A stretch of 64,000 nucleotides of DNA from Sorghum bicolor (lineage: Eukaryota; Streptophyta; Magnoliopsida; Poales; Poaceae), in contig NC_012878.2 in assembly GCF_000003195.3 (NCBI RefSeq), positions 9,722,386 to 9,786,385 on the forward strand, written 5' to 3'. The notes under the pieces are model-generated. The model did no database searches. It was not told where the DNA came from and saw nothing but the letters and a program-made list of their open reading frames with translations. Position numbers and translations under genes: made by a program. This document shows positions 45,003 through 57,247 of this stretch, in pieces (positions within the stretch are counted from its first letter, which is position 1; the number at the start of each line of letters is the position of its first letter).

Positions 45003-46111
45003 GCAGCAAGCTCGGATTCTGATGAGGAACCAGTCATCGGCTTGACAAAATGAGTGAAAAACAAAAGGCCGATGTCTTGCCCTTTTGGACATAAAGAGCT
45101 AGAGAAGTTCGCATTTGACATTACTAAGGCCGATAGGATATTTGACTTTCTACTTCAGGAAGGGCAAATCAAGTTGTCACCCAATCATGTAATCCCATCG
45201 GCTAAAGAGTAGAAGAAGATGAAATATTGCAAGTGGCACAATGCAACTTCTCACAGCACCAATGAGGGAAAGGTTTTCAGGCAACAGCTGCAATCGGCTA
45301 TTGAATCCGGGAGAATGAAATTTGATAGTTCCAAAGCTCAGAAGCCGATGAAGATTGATCAACACCCTTTTCCGACAAACATGTTGGACGCTAAGGGGAA
45401 AACCAAGGTGTTGATGTCAGAAGCAGCTAATGCATCAGTTGATCCTCAACATCAAATTACTGCTGTATTGTGATAACTCAAAGAAGGCCTTGGGAAACTT
45501 GGCAGCAGCGTGAGGATCGGTATCGGTGCCAGCAAAAAGACTATCGCCGGGAAGAAGAAAGATGCCGTCAAGAGTGGAATCGGCACAAGGATCATTGGAA
45601 CTGCCCGTTCTTTATCCATTGATGGGAGCAGAACATTAAATTACCCACTGTTAGGGATTGTCCTGAGTGCAATGGTTATGATCGGTATGACAGAACCGAT
45701 CGGCGCTATCAGGAAGATGATCGGCGATTTAATGGGCCGATTAGAGGGAGAGCATCGGTTCATGATCGGCTGGGGGGCAGGCTCAGTGTGCACGATAGGC
45801 TTAGTGATCGTGTTCAATATTTTCTGAGAGACCAGGAAGAGTTTGAAGCGATGGCTAATGCACGAGTTCCCGATGAGTTCATATTTTGCAGGGACGCTAA
45901 TACTCATCGGATGGAGTCAAGGGAATATTGTCGTCCATCGGTAAGACAGTTACCACTTCCCCCGTGGTGTCCAGATGGGTTGACTAAAACACAGAAAAGG
46001 AGATTGCAGCGTGAAAGATGAGAAGAACTGAGCAAAGGTGAGAACTCTGGCCAGTCTGAGGATCAACAGCAATCACATCCTAAAGGGAAAGGGCCATCGG
46101 CAGGTGTCAAC
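45003..46111 (+). pseudogene. Element E Gag-protease linker with zinc-binding-like motif
   Basis: Broken frames with TGA/TAG stops at about 45052, 45210 and 45472. Recognisable pieces: FGHKELEKFAFDITKADRIF, then KYCKWHNATSHSTNEGKVFR (a C-x2-H...H zinc-finger-like motif whose last cysteine is now glycine). The stretch is extraordinarily rich in ATCGG/CCGAT. Part of the original Gag-Pol frame. Confidence 0.65.
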
Positions 46112-46777
46112 ATGGTATTTATGTTGCCGATGGAATTCCTTGCGCCATCCAGTGATGACGAGGAGTTGGAGTTTTCCGACCAGATAGCTCAGTTGGCTCT
46201 GGATCCCATGACAGCTATCTTTGAAAAGCCGGCTAACAATGAAAGGCAGCATCTTAAAGCTCTATTTGTCAAAGGAAGAGTTAATGGTCAGCCAATGACC
46301 AAGATATTAATTGATGGAGGGGCTGCTATCAACATCATGCCGTATGCAGTCTACCGGAAGCTCGGAAAAGGAGATCAAGATTTAACTAAGACCGACATGA
46401 TGCTAAAGGACTTTGAAGGAAATGTATCTCCGGTTAAGGGAGCCGTCTGTGTTGAGTTGACTATCGGCAGCAAAACCTTGCCGACAACTTTCTTTGTGAT
46501 CAGTGGAAAAGGTGCTTATAATCTGCTGTTGGGGAGAGATTGGATTCATGCTAATTGTTGCATCCCATCAACAATGCACCAGTGCTTGGTTCAGTGGGTA
46601 GTTGACAAGATTGAGATTGTCCCGGGAGACTCTTCTTATGTCATTGCATCGGCAGAAGCAGATACCTATGAAAGAACTAGGTGTATCTCGGGGGAGATTT
46701 GGGAGAAGGATTTCCTCAAAGTTGCCGATTATGAAATTCCACCGATCCAAACAATCGGTTCTGACGAGGAGTTTTAA
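46112..46777 (+). pseudogene. Element E aspartic protease region
   Basis: 221 codons open. The active-site loop LIDGGAAINIMP is at about residues 66-77, then VCVELTIGSKTLPTTFFVIS and NLLLGRDWIHANCCIPST, the classic Tat protease order. The active aspartate is present. A TAA closes the frame just before RT, and homology continues, so it is an inactivating change in a Gag-Pol frame. The 46112 ATG is simply the first after an upstream stop. Confidence 0.8.
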
Positions 46778-46833
46778 TGAATAGGTTCGCCGATGATGGA
46801 AAATTAGGCTAGGGATTCACATCGGCCGATGAT

Positions 46834-47670
46834 TTGGTAGAAGTAGATATAGGTAGTGGTGATAAACCTAGACCTACTTTTATTAGAGCTAAATTAAGTT
46901 CTGAGTGTAAGCAGCAGTTAACTGATTTGTTAAAGGAATATAAAGATTGCTTTGCTTGGGATTATACTGAGATGCCTGGTTTAGACCGATCAATTGTTGA
47001 ACATCGGTTACCTATTAAGTTTGGATTTCGGCCACATCAGCAGCCAGCTCGGCGATGTAATCCTAATATTCTTCCTGATATTAAGGCCAAAATAACCAAA
47101 CTTATTGAAGCTAAATTTATTCGGCAGTGTCGGTATGCCGAGTGGATTTCCAATGTGGTTCCAGTTTACAAGAAAAATGGAAAACTTTGAGTTTGCATTG
47201 ATTTCAGGAATCTCAATAAAGCTACGACGATGGATGGTTACCCGATGTTGGTTGCCGATCTGCTAGTTGATGCTGCGGCTGGACATCGGATCGTTAGCTT
47301 TATGGATGGCAATGCAGGGTACAACCAAATATTCATGGCTGAAGAGGATATTCCAAAGACTGCATTTAGATGTCCTGGTCATGTTGGGCTGTTTGAGTGG
47401 ATAGTCATGACCTTTGGCTTGAAAAATGTTGGTGCTACTTATCAAAGGGCCATGAATTTTATCTTTCATGAGTTCATCGGCAAGCTGGTGGAAATTTATA
47501 TTGATGATGTGGTGGTCAAGTCTGGGGATTTTGCAAGACATCTTGCCGATTTGCGAAAAGTGTTGGAATGCACAAAGGAAGCATGGTTTGAAGATCAATC
47601 CCAACAAGTGTGCATTTGGTGTATCGGCAGGGCAATTCCTTGGTTTCATGGTGCATCAAAGAGGGATTGA
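46834..47670 (+). pseudogene. pol: Element E reverse transcriptase
   Basis: Ty3/gypsy RT: YKDCFAWDYTEMPGL and IKAKITKLIEAKFIRQCRYA in the N-terminal part, VYKKNGKL followed by TGA (47188-47190) and then VCIDFRNLNKAT, FMDGNAGYNQIFMAEEDIPK, TAFRCPG, and the catalytic YIDDVVVKS at about 47500. A small frameshift near 47580 moves the rest to another frame. The TGA is where an arginine (CGA) is expected. Confidence 0.85.
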
Positions 47671-48766
47671 GATTAGCAGAAGATCCATTGATGCTATCAA
47701 TAAAATAGTTGCTCCTACCAACAAAACTGAGCTCCAGTCCTTGATCGGCAAGGTAAATTTTATCAGAAGGTTTATATCTAATTTGTCTGGTAAAATTCAC
47801 GCTTTTAGTCCTTTGTTTAAATTGAAAGCCGATCAAGAGTTCATATGGGGGAAAGAGCAGCAGTTGGCTTTAGATGAAATCAAGAATTATTTGGTAAATC
47901 CTCCAGTTCTCATTCCACCTCAGCAAGGAAAGCCTTTCAGATTGTATTTATCTACCGATGGGATGGTCATCAGTTCGGCTTTGATTCAAGAATTTGAAGG
48001 GAAGGAGCGTGTAATTTACTATTTAAGCAGAAGGTTGATTGATGCTGAGACCAGGTATTCGGCTATTGAGAAACTATGCTTATGTTTGTATTTCTCCTGT
48101 ATTAAGTTAAGACATTATTTGTTATCGGCCGAATGCACTGTTGTTTGCAAAGATGATGTGGTCCGATACATGCTATCTATGCCGATCATGAGTGGTAGAA
48201 TCGGTAAGTGGATTTTGGCACCGTCGGAATTCGATCTGCGTTACGAATCGGCTAAAGCGGTTAAAGGACAGGTTATGGCCGATTTTGTGACTCAACATTG
48301 CGGTGCAGTGGAAACTTTGGAAATTGTGCCTTGGACACTCTTCTTCGATGGATCCACGTGTGACCGGGGGGCAGGAATCGGCATAGTGCTAATTTCCCCT
48401 CGAGGAAGGAAGTATGAGTTCTCCTTGCCGATTGTTGCCACGTCAACAAATAATCAAGCTGAATATCAAGCTCTAATCAAGGGGCTGGAGTTGTTAAAAG
48501 AAGTTCATGCTGATGCTATCGAGATCTTCGAGGATTCCATGCTGGTTATAAATCAATTAGCTGGGAGTTACGAATGCCGAAGTGAAGTTTTGATAACTTA
48601 TTATGAAAGGAGTATGCAACTATTAAGGGAATTCAAAGATTTCCGATTAGAGCATGTTCCTCGATTACATAATGAAGAAGCCAATCGGTTGGCTCAGCAT
48701 GCCTCGGGATACCAGCCCATGTTAAATACGATATCGGCAATTGGTGCCGATGATTGGAGAAAATAA
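47590..48766 (+). pseudogene. pol: Element E RT thumb, RNase H and second (archaeal-type) RNase H
   Basis: In the second frame: KHGLKINPNKCAFGVSAGQF, IGKVNFIRRFISNLSGKIHA, then a classical RNase H remnant (STDGMVISSALIQEF; KERVIYYLSRRLIDAETRYS) and a second RNase H beginning WTLFFDGSTCDRGAGIGIVL with NNQAEYQALIKGLELLKEV and EDSMLVINQLAGSYECR. The tandem of two RNase H modules is diagnostic of Tat elements. A TAA at 48764 stands within the linker to integrase. Confidence 0.85.
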
Positions 48767-50010
48767 ATCGCTAATTATTTAAAGGATCCATCTAAGAAAG
48801 TTGAGAGACGTATTTGGTTTCAAGCCACCAAGTATGTGCTCCTCGAAGATTTGTTATATTATCGAACAATTGATGGAATTCTTCTCAAATGCTTAGGTGA
48901 TGATGAAGCTAAAAGTTTGATGGGGGAAATCCATGAAGGAGTATGTGGAGCACATCAGTCCGCGTTTAAGATGAAGTGGATGATTAGAAGGAACGGATAT
49001 TATTGGCCGACCATACTTGAAGATTGTTTTAAATATTTCAAGGGGTGTCAAGGATGTCAGAAGTTTGGCAATGTTCAAAGGCACCCGCATCGGCCATGAA
49101 TCCCATTATTAAACCTTGGTCGTTCCGAGGATGGGCTATTGACTTGATCGACCAGATTTATCCGCCATCTAGCAAAGGACATAAGTTTATATTGGTTGCT
49201 ACCGATTATTTCACCAAATGGGTTGAAGCTATTCCTTTGAAGAAAGTTACATCGGGCAATATGATTGATTTTGTCAAGGAGCATATTATTTACCGATTTG
49301 GGATTCCTCAAACAATTACTACCGATCAGGGTACTATGTTTACATCAGGGGGGTTTGATGAGTTTGCAATCGGTATGGGAATTAAAGTATTAAATTCTTC
49401 TCCTTATTATGCTCAAGCTAATGGGCAGGCCGAAGCATCTAACAAAGGGATTATCAAGCTTATTAAACGGAAGATTGAAGAGAATCTTAGAAGATGGCAT
49501 ACGTTGTTGAATGAAGCTTTATGGTCATATCGAATGGCTTGTCATGGATCGACCATAGTTTCACCTTATCAGTTGGTGTATGGGCATGATGCAGTGCTAC
49601 CTTGGGAGATTAAGACTGGATCTAGACGAATATCTTTTCAAGATCAATTGGCTGCCGATGATTATACCATCTTGATGACAGACGAGTTGAATGATCTAGC
49701 GGGGCATCGGTTAAGGGCTTTGATGAGTATAGAAGAGAATAAGAAGAGAGTTGCCAGATGGTATGATAAGAAGGTAAAGGCTAAGGAGTTTGCCGATGGG
49801 GATTTAGTATGGAAGTTAATCTTGCCAATCGGGACTAAAAGTTCAAAATTCGGAAAGTGGTCTCCTAATTGGGCAGGTCCCTATCGGATAAGTCGATCTG
49901 CTCCTGGCAATACCTATATTCTAGAAACTCTCGAAGGATTTGTATTTCCCAGAGCATTGAATGGTAAATATCTAAAGAAGTATTACCCAAGTATATGGGT
50001 CGATGCATAA
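48767..50010 (+). pseudogene. pol: Element E integrase
   Basis: Zinc-binding domain at about 48930-49070 with H-x4-H spacing in HEGVCGAH and CQGC, then a one-base frameshift near 49080. The catalytic core in the next frame has the three acidic residues in IDLIDQIYP, TITTDQGTMF and NGQAEASNKG, and a C-terminal part with DLVWKLILP and GPYRISRSA. Frame 49045-50010 is open for 321 codons and closes with TAA. There is no chromodomain, as expected outside the chromoviruses. Confidence 0.85.
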
Positions 50011-50156
50011 AAGATTAAGTGCCGATACCATTCCTATCGGCTGGATCAAAATGTGTCTGGGGACGGACTTAATATTCTAAAAGCACCGATAAGAGTCCTA
50101 TCGGCTAGACCAAAATGATTAGAAGAAAGAAGCAAAGAACGCCACCGATGAAGAGT

Positions 50157-50852
50157 TCATATGTTCAACAGCGCTTGGATCATTGATATGGCGTGCAGAC
50201 GAATCTGGTTGGCTTCTTCTATTTCCTTCACGTCATCATCAGCAGAGCCTTCCACTGGTTTCAGCTTCTTCTTCATCTGCAGTGCTTTACGTGCTTGGAT
50301 ATTTCGCTCTTGTTCAAGAAGCTTGATCGTCTCGGGCAGCTGGCTTTCTTCCTGTCGGGCTTGGGACAAGGCTTCTTCTACTTGTTTGAGTTCTGCCAAC
50401 AGTGTTTCCCTTCTTGCCGATAGATCAGAAATCTTTTGTTTCAATATGTCTCCTGAGGATGTCAGAACGTCGATGCTCTTGTGCTTCTCATTGGCGAGGA
50501 GCTTCACTTTCATCATCTCCTCAGAAAGCTGAGCGTGAGTGGCTCTATTGGCAAGACGCTGGGCAGCCTTTTGATACTGCAGCTGACGGCTCTCTAGATG
50601 TGCAGCTTGAAAAAGGATCTCTTCGGCATCGGCGGGGATTTGGACTTTGAGAGCCCTGAACAAGGCTTTGGCCGGATCGGAGTCATCGACCAATTGGGCC
50701 GTGTCTTGATGAAGGAGGGCTGATAATTCTTCTAACTTTGCTCTGATTTCTGCCGATGTGATTCCAACTGCTCGAGAAGAACTTGCCTCCTCGCCTTCAT
50801 CCTCAGAGATGTTGATGGCAAAGGAGAACAAGCTATCAGGGGAGTCTTGTTC
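50157..50852 (-). pseudogene. Antisense PMD gene of E, last exon (coiled-coil C-terminus)
   Basis: Begins after a good acceptor (TTTTTAG at 50859-50853) and stays open to TGA at 50157-50159. The product is acidic at first (SEDEGEEASSSRAVG), then a long coiled coil with heptad leucines (IRAKLEELSALLHQD; LSARRETLLAELKQVEEALS; IKLLEQERNIQARKALQMKK). This is the best preserved exon, with no stop. It lies about 150 bp from the end of integrase, tail to tail. Such coiled coils often mediate oligomerisation, but no function is known. Confidence 0.7.
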
Positions 50853-50928
50853 CTAAAAAGAGAAATAAAATAAGTTATTCTGTGATCGAGCACTGGTAAA
50901 CAATATAGATAGGGATCAGGTGACTTAC

Positions 50929-51740
50929 TTGTTTTAGAGCTATCTCTCGCCTCTGACTAATTGAGGCCGATGGAACCATGGGTTGATCGGCTGGAGTTGC
51001 CGATGAGGTTATGTCAGCTGAAAGAGTAATAGAAGTAATTGTGAGACGAAAAAGTATGTTCATCGGCAATGATTTCATAGAGAGTATGTTACCTTGAGGA
51101 GGAGCAGTGCTTGTCTGGATTGAGGAAGCTACTGATGCTATGATTGAACTCGCTAGATCGGCAGTTTGCTCGTGCACGCCAGCCGATGTGTCTTCTGGCT
51201 GAGGTTCCTTTGGCTAGGGTTCTTCTGTGTGAGGTTTTTCTTGTGGCTGAGGAGAAAGTATCTACTGTGTCTGGGCTTCTGGAGAAGAAGGGGATGATTC
51301 CACTAGGATCGGAGATACTAGAGGAAGAGGAGGCGTTGTCGTTTTCTAGCGCTTTGCTTGTGATCTGGTACTCTTAGAGCCTTTCCTTTTCGGTGGACTG
51401 GACTAGGGGCATCGGCAGTCAAACTTCAGGTCTTTGCCGATGTACTGGTATGCTGGTTCAAACAATAAGAAGTTTGTGAGTACAAGTGTGATAAGCATAA
51501 GGATGAAATCGATATGAATAAAAGAATTCAAAAGTTTACCTTGAAGGCTTGTGCTCAAGTAGAGGCAGCTACCGATGGGAATGTTTTCGTCCGCTTGGTG
51601 GTAACTTTCTTAAGGCGTACACCTCGATGCATTATAGCAGCCAAGGTGGGAGCATTGTTGCCAATCGACGAGATCGAGCCTGATGGAAAAAGCTCAATCA
51701 CCTTACCACTTCTGCTGACCGATGGTGGTGTATCATCAAC
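50929..51740 (-). pseudogene. Antisense PMD gene of E, middle exons
   Basis: Three exons inferred from splice sites: 51740-51540 (acceptor CATACAG, donor AAG/GTAAAC; starts VDDTPPSVSRSGKVIELF and contains one TGA), about 51451-51093 (proline/serine/glutamate-rich, three or four stops, donor CAAG/GTAACA) and 51017-50929 (acceptor TTTCAG, donor GTAAGTCA; SATPADQPMVPSASIS). The low-complexity, PEST-like composition resembles the linker between the PMD and the coiled coil. Exon borders are predictions. Confidence 0.55.
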
Positions 51741-51818
51741 CTGTATGTGACAAAGAAAAGGGGTTACCGATTGAAAAGGACAGTGAAGAAATTAAAACAT
51801 CGGTATTGAGATACTTAC

Positions 51819-52665
51819 AACATTATCAGGGACTTTGTACTTAGGATCAATCATGCCACGGTATGTGAGAGCCAATCTATAGAACAGATGTTCTTTCCAT
51901 TCCTCCCACCATTGTTTATATGCCTGAGTAATGAAGAGAGCTGGAACCCAAGCTGATAGATCAACATCTGTATCGGCACTCGGTGGGAGTTGAGCTACTC
52001 TGATCCACTCGAGATAGTTGGTGATGGTCTCCCTTGGCTTGATCACATCGACGTAGCAAAGTGCAATCGGCAGTTGGCCAAAAGCTAGTTGACGAGCCAA
52101 TGCCGATGGGTTGTAAAATTCGTAGGTCTGGATAGAAGCTTTTCCACCACCAAAGAAGTTAACTGGTATGGCTCTTGGAGTGATGATTGCCATCATCACA
52201 TCGTGATCCTTATTGAGAGCATCATTGAACGGATGAAAGACCAAAGGAAATCTGGTATCAGGGTCTTCATAAGGCATCCATACATGTTGTTCCCTGATCA
52301 GGCCCTCGTATAGAGTCTGAAAGAATCGGCTAACCTGGTCTGCGTTACCACCTGTACCAGGCAAAACTATGACAGCCTCACCAAAGTTCAGAGGGGAGCG
52401 AGTTGCCGATTCTTCTTCATCCAGTTCATGATCCTCGGCTATATCCCTGGGGAAGCGTTGTGCGAAGAGGTCGAACTCAAGACGCTTGTGCATATGGAGG
52501 CTAAGCCACATATTGATGAACCACCAGGGACCTCCTAAATTGCCGATGGGTTGGCCGAGCAGGAGTTTCCTGGCTACTTGGTGGAGGAGGTGGTAAGCCG
52601 AGACGAGCAAGTATCGGCCGAGGGGAAATCGGCCACCATTAGCTAATTTTTCTGCTGCTGCTAAG
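51819..52665 (-). pseudogene. Antisense PMD gene of E, second half of PMD exon
   Basis: Continues without loss of frame from 60831 when element G and one CTAAG copy are removed: LAAAEKLANGGRFPLGRYLL, then LGGPWWFINMWLSLHMHKRL, and later GEAVIVLPGTGGNADQVSRF and WWEEWKEHLFYRLALTYRG. The GGPWW-WL pattern is typical of plant mobile domain (PMD, PF10536) proteins. Exon end at 51819 with donor GTAAGTAT. Open for about 280 codons. The family includes host proteins MAIN and MAIL1 and many transposon-borne copies. Confidence 0.75.
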
Positions 52666-52935
52666 TGTTGACGGTCCTTAAGTATCAAATTTAATTATCA
52701 AATAAACAAAGAAAAGGATCCAAATGCAATCAACATCTAGACTTAGGGTTTTATCTGACAGAATTCCACGAGTTTTGGTGTTTGTCTATTTCTGCAGGGG
52801 GTTATCAAGAAATAAGGAAGAAAGGCCCACATATCGGGTTTACATAGAGATATTAACGTGCCGCGCAATTTTCTATCATCTAGAAGAGTCCAGAAACCAC
52901 GGGAACGAACGGGAGGCCGAACGGGCCCGGGGGCA

Positions 52936-52968
52936 GGGCGCCCGCCCTCCCCCCTTGGGCGCCCGCCC
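52936..52968 (+). promoter_or_regulatory. Paired GC-rich box in the G 5' LTR
   Basis: GGGCGCCCGCCC at 52936 and 52957, 21 bp apart (two helical turns). Same arrangement as in A, I, M and D. Confidence 0.6.
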
Positions 52969-53231
52969 AGGTGTTTCCACCAATCACAGAATGGAGTACA
53001 CCATTGCAAAGATCTCGTCGAGCTGATCGAAATGCATATATCATTTGCTATATTTGGAGTTCGGAATCAAGAGATATTAATAAAAGAAGGACTCCACATA
53101 AAAGAGCTGCGGGATTAATTGGGCCCAAATCAGATTTTGGTCCATTAAGGCCTATGTGCATTTTAATGAGATATGGTGGAAAGTTTAGTACCACATCGCC
53201 TGCTGAACCAAAAATGCACAAAGGAGGAGGA

Positions 53232-53240
53232 CTATATAAG
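53232..53240 (+). promoter_or_regulatory. TATA box of the G 5' LTR
   Basis: CTATATAAG followed by CAGACCCCCTGG, the same start-site context as in A, H and M. Transcription runs toward the internal region. Confidence 0.65.
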
Positions 53241-54051
53241 CAGACCCCCTGGTCTCTGGAGGAGACAAGAAATTATCATAGAGATTGAGGGGTGCCCTCG
53301 AAGGAAAACCTCTTCTCTAAATAATATTTCTTTTTAGGCTTAGCAACCAATGTAAGTAGAAATAGATCTTCTAGTTTCTACTAGATTGAGAGAGATAGAG
53401 TGGAGGTGTAGATCGGAGGAAGGCCGCCTGTCGGTGTCTACTCCGAGTTGTACCAATGGGATCAAGTCTTCTAACCCGAGGCTTGCTTCTAAGATTCTTC
53501 AGTAATTCGACTTCTAATTCTAGTAAGTTCTTGTTTTATTGTTCTTTGGTTTATGATTTTACTTTAATCCTCTTCCGGTTGAGTATTAGAGTAATCACTT
53601 GCTAGCGTAAACGTGGTGTTTAGGCTAGGGTACTCATAGATATCCCCAGACTAGCTGGACCATGGTAGTAGCGAGGAACGTGACATTTCCGAGTTACCTT
53701 TGTATCCCATATCTCGTTAGTAGGACGGGTAGGTTTATAGGTGCGGGTCGAACATCCTTTGTATTGTCTAGATTCCGTGAGCCTCCCCAATAGAATAGTA
53801 GATCGTCCTTATTAAGGTTAGAACGAGACTACGGTTGCAGTCTTCTCTATACATCACTCACATCGAGAAACATTCTTTGTAGCCTAAAGGGATAATAGCA
53901 ATAGATTTGGTTAGTCAGATGTACCCTTTCTCCCAGTGGTAAAAATATAAATACGATAACTCTGGATAACCTCCTAGGTGAAATGCTCACCGATATCCGT
54001 GCGCTTGCGGATCATTTCCTTATTGCGTTACCAAATATCAACAAGCATTTC

Positions 54052-54067
54052 TGGCGCCGTTGCCGGA
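54052..54067 (+). other. Primer-binding site of element G (tRNA-Asp type)
   Basis: TGGCGCCGTTGCCGGA, eight bases after the LTR. Confidence 0.85.
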
Positions 54068-54153
54068 GAGAAAGACGGTTTGCTGAGATAACTTTGAGTC
54101 TTGCTATTATCTTGTATTATACTTTTATTCTTTTATCTTTTTATTTTATCTTT

Positions 54154-55074
54154 ATGGATAACTCAAATTCCATACCTATTATTGAATTCTTTGCACCTTC
54201 GGAGACCAGCCATAGACCATGGGAGTCAACACGTCCTACCCCTAATTATGATCTGTATCCGGAGTTGATTGCAATAGGTCAAAACCAACCCTTTTCTATA
54301 GCCGAGGTCCTATCTTTTAATCAAAAAGATAATGCACTTTTAGCTACACCTAGGGAATGTGTTAATCTTTCTATAAATTCTGGTTTAGACCTAGCCCTAC
54401 AAGACCATGTTTTTCCTAGATATTTTCACATTGGTCTTAATCATATAATTTTTGGTAGAGTCTTTCTTTCTTTATCTATTAGTAAAGGAAGGTATGTCTT
54501 CATTCGTGGACATCCTTCTTGTACTAGTCTTTATAGAAAAATCTTAGAGATAGAGAAGGAATCATCTCCCATACAAGGAGAGGAAGTTTCAATAGCCGAT
54601 TTCCAAACATTTCAATCCCATGATTCGGCTATCCAACCCATCCTTGAGCTTAATTAATTCTACTATGCTCTTTCTCTTGAACCTCCCGATAATCCTATGA
54701 ATCTCTCTAGACATCCCATGCATAAGAAGGAGGATCGAGAAGAGCAATATCAATGGCTAGAGGGCATTAAAAACCCATGTGCTATCACCATTGAATGGAT
54801 AGATAAAACAAACTTGAGAGACAATCCTAGAGGAATTTTAAGCATTCATGAAGAATCATCCTTGGAGTTTGAGAATAAGAGAAACAACAGTGAGCATGGA
54901 AGTTATTTCATAAATATCTTACCTCGCTCATATAAAACATCTCCCCAATCAATTAGTCTCTCCATCCTTACCACATTTGAGATCTCCAACCCCCTCTTCC
55001 TTTCTATTTATAAAAACATTAAAAGGGCGGTTGTCGATGCATATGTCTATAATAAATATTGCAGATCTCGTTGA
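54154..55074 (+). pseudogene. Element G ORF, broken homologue of the H ORF
   Basis: The ATG at 54154 gives MDNSNSIPIIEFFAPSETSH and follows the H protein closely through LALQDHVFPRYFHIGLNHII to residue 167, ending at TAA (54655-54657). Compared with H about 110 codons are deleted here; homology resumes at FYYALSLEPPD and NPCAITIEWIDK and runs on in another frame to 55074. Function unknown. Confidence 0.7.
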
Positions 55075-56569
55075 GTTGATCTTGATATAGGTCAGCGTTG
55101 GAGGGGAAACCACTTCGCCGACATAATTTGATGGTTTCCCAAGGACAATCTTAGTGTCCTTAAACAAGCACTTATCAGATCGTAACATGAACTTCTAATT
55201 ATTTGCAACATTGCCTTGTGTATTGAGCATATTGAGATAATTGTAGAAATATTCCTTCGGGTATTCTGCCACTAACCTTTCCAGGATTGGAGCAAGAAGA
55301 TCGGATGAATGACAAGCACAAGGTATGTCCAACCAACCATCATACAACATTGAATTAAATTCATCCAAACTTGAATTTCACAAAATTCAAGCTTGGGGGA
55401 GTACTTTACATAAAAACATCCTTTGCCATGTTGCTATGTTGGTTGTCCCTACCTTTGAGAGATGCTCAATTTGTTAAGTACTAATCACACTACTTCATCT
55501 CCACTTAAGTAGATCTCTATAAATGCCATCACGCTACCTTTGTTTATCCTAGTAAGTGTTAGTTTGGAAGTACTGCACATACTTCTATTGGCTTTTAAAT
55601 TAAGCGTGGTGCTTAGGTTAAATAGCCTTCCTTAATCTGATTAGACATGGAGTCTAGTTCGGTTATTGAACTAAAAACTTCTTGAGTAGATATTGGTATA
55701 TTTTGTGGGACTAACCCCTGCAGGAAAACTTTCAATATCAACCTGGGAAGTCCTGAGATAAACTCACATTGGAGATGAAGAAAGTGACACATGAAGTTTA
55801 ACGATTTGCACAAGGAAGACATAGCTCATTCATCATAGAGAGATGATCCATGGAACAAGACAAAGAGTACCACAAACACGATGCACAACCACTAAGAAAG
55901 GAAAGCTTCCACAAGGTAATGCTGTACCGTCACTCTTCAAGTAAGGTAACATTTTAAGGTACTTGACTATCACTTTTATAAGCTTCTCCTTGGTTCTAGC
56001 GTTCACATAAATAAAGAGACAAACATGTATGATTTATAACTCTAAATTAACCAACCTAACTGATTCAGCATGTTTAGTCCTTTAATCTTTGTTCTTAGTA
56101 CTACCTTTGTGATCCCACACTCCTAATCATATAAGCTAAAGTATTGCACATTCAATCTTTGGAAGATATAAACAAAACATAAATATAGACAGATTATCTT
56201 TCCATTAGGTTGAGCCATCTGATCTGACAAATGCTACACGCATGATCCATCAACTTTGTCTTGCTCACTATGCTTAAGGTTAGAGAAGAACAAATACACT
56301 TTTGGTTCTGTTGGTGTTTTCCACCAACAGGGCCCATGCACTTGATCTCTGCCTTGTCTCTATAAACAGGTACACTTCAAGCAAAACATGGAGGAGTTTT
56401 ACAACTCCTAGATTCCACCAAGTGAAGAACCAGGATCTATGAGCACAAACACACTGAGCAAGATGCTGCTAACGCCGCACCTCGAACTGCTGGGCAAACG
56501 AAGAATATGGGTGACACCGTGCAGACGTCAAGGTCCACACCTAATCAAATGATGCACCTAAATGATGAA
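55075..56569 (+). other. Non-coding region of element G shared with H
   Basis: Homologous to 31600-29900 of H in opposite orientation. No credible ORF. Contains an internal purine tract AAGCTTGGGGGAGT at 55389-55402. Confidence 0.6.
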
Positions 56570-57247
56570 GACGGTGAGAAGTCTTGTCCAGAAGACATAA
56601 AACATTGGATCCTTGTCAGAAGAGGTCAACATTGTCGACTCAAGTCACCTTTCTTGATCAAGAAGAACGACCCTGGTGTTCCAAGCATTGAGTGCACAAT
56701 CAACAGATACTCTTTTTAGAAGACACTCTACGACACCGGATCTGACGTCAACATAATGGCCGCAGTCACTTATCAGCTCCTGCATGGAACCATGCCCCTA
56801 CAACCAATATACATTCAGCTCCAGATGATTTTTAGATCAGTGACATGGGAGAAGACGAGTATGATGCACCCACCATCCTTGGAAGACCATTCCTCAACAC
56901 TATCAAAGCCATCATCTACATTGGAACCGGAGAAGTCCACATGTACTTCCCCTCTGAGAAGGTACGCAGCTATTTTACTGACCCTAACTATATAGTTGAA
57001 GACTCTAAGCAAGTCAGGACAAGAAGAAGACAACGCAACCGCAACCAGAGGAGGCAAATCATCAAGGACGGATGGGGTAGACTACGAAGGAGAAGTGATA
57101 AGGTCTGAAGACAGACAGCTTGAACAGAACTGTCCTGAGGATACTGTAGCACCGAGTCAGGTGTGGAGAGAGAAGATAGTTATACACGAAGAAGAGGCGC
57201 CGCCGGAATCACCGACTACGCCACCTAGCGAATCCCAGGACGACTGA
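56570..57247 (+). pseudogene. Element G protease remnant (domain 2 of the A-type tandem)
   Basis: KKNDPGVPSIECTINRYSF, a TAG, then LYDTGSDVNIMAAVTYQLL matches A domain 2. A deletion of about 30 codons follows, and a second frame gives MGEDEYDAPTILGRPFLNTI and EVHMYFPSEKVRSYF. Domain 1 and Gag are absent. H lacks this segment entirely, so G descends from an A-type/H-type recombinant or H lost it. Confidence 0.75.

Larger units (their letters stand above)
52666..54043 (+). repeat. 5' LTR of element G (1378 bp)
   Basis: TGTTGACGGTCCTTAAG to AAATATCAACA. GC boxes at 52936 and 52957; TATA CTATATAAG at 53232-53240. The stretch 52985-53228 between them differs from all other family LTRs. Confidence 0.95.

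Noticed and set aside
50161..50532. 123-codon plus-strand ORF opposite the coiled-coil exon
   Set aside because: Cysteine/serine-rich shadow of the minus-strand coiled-coil coding sequence.
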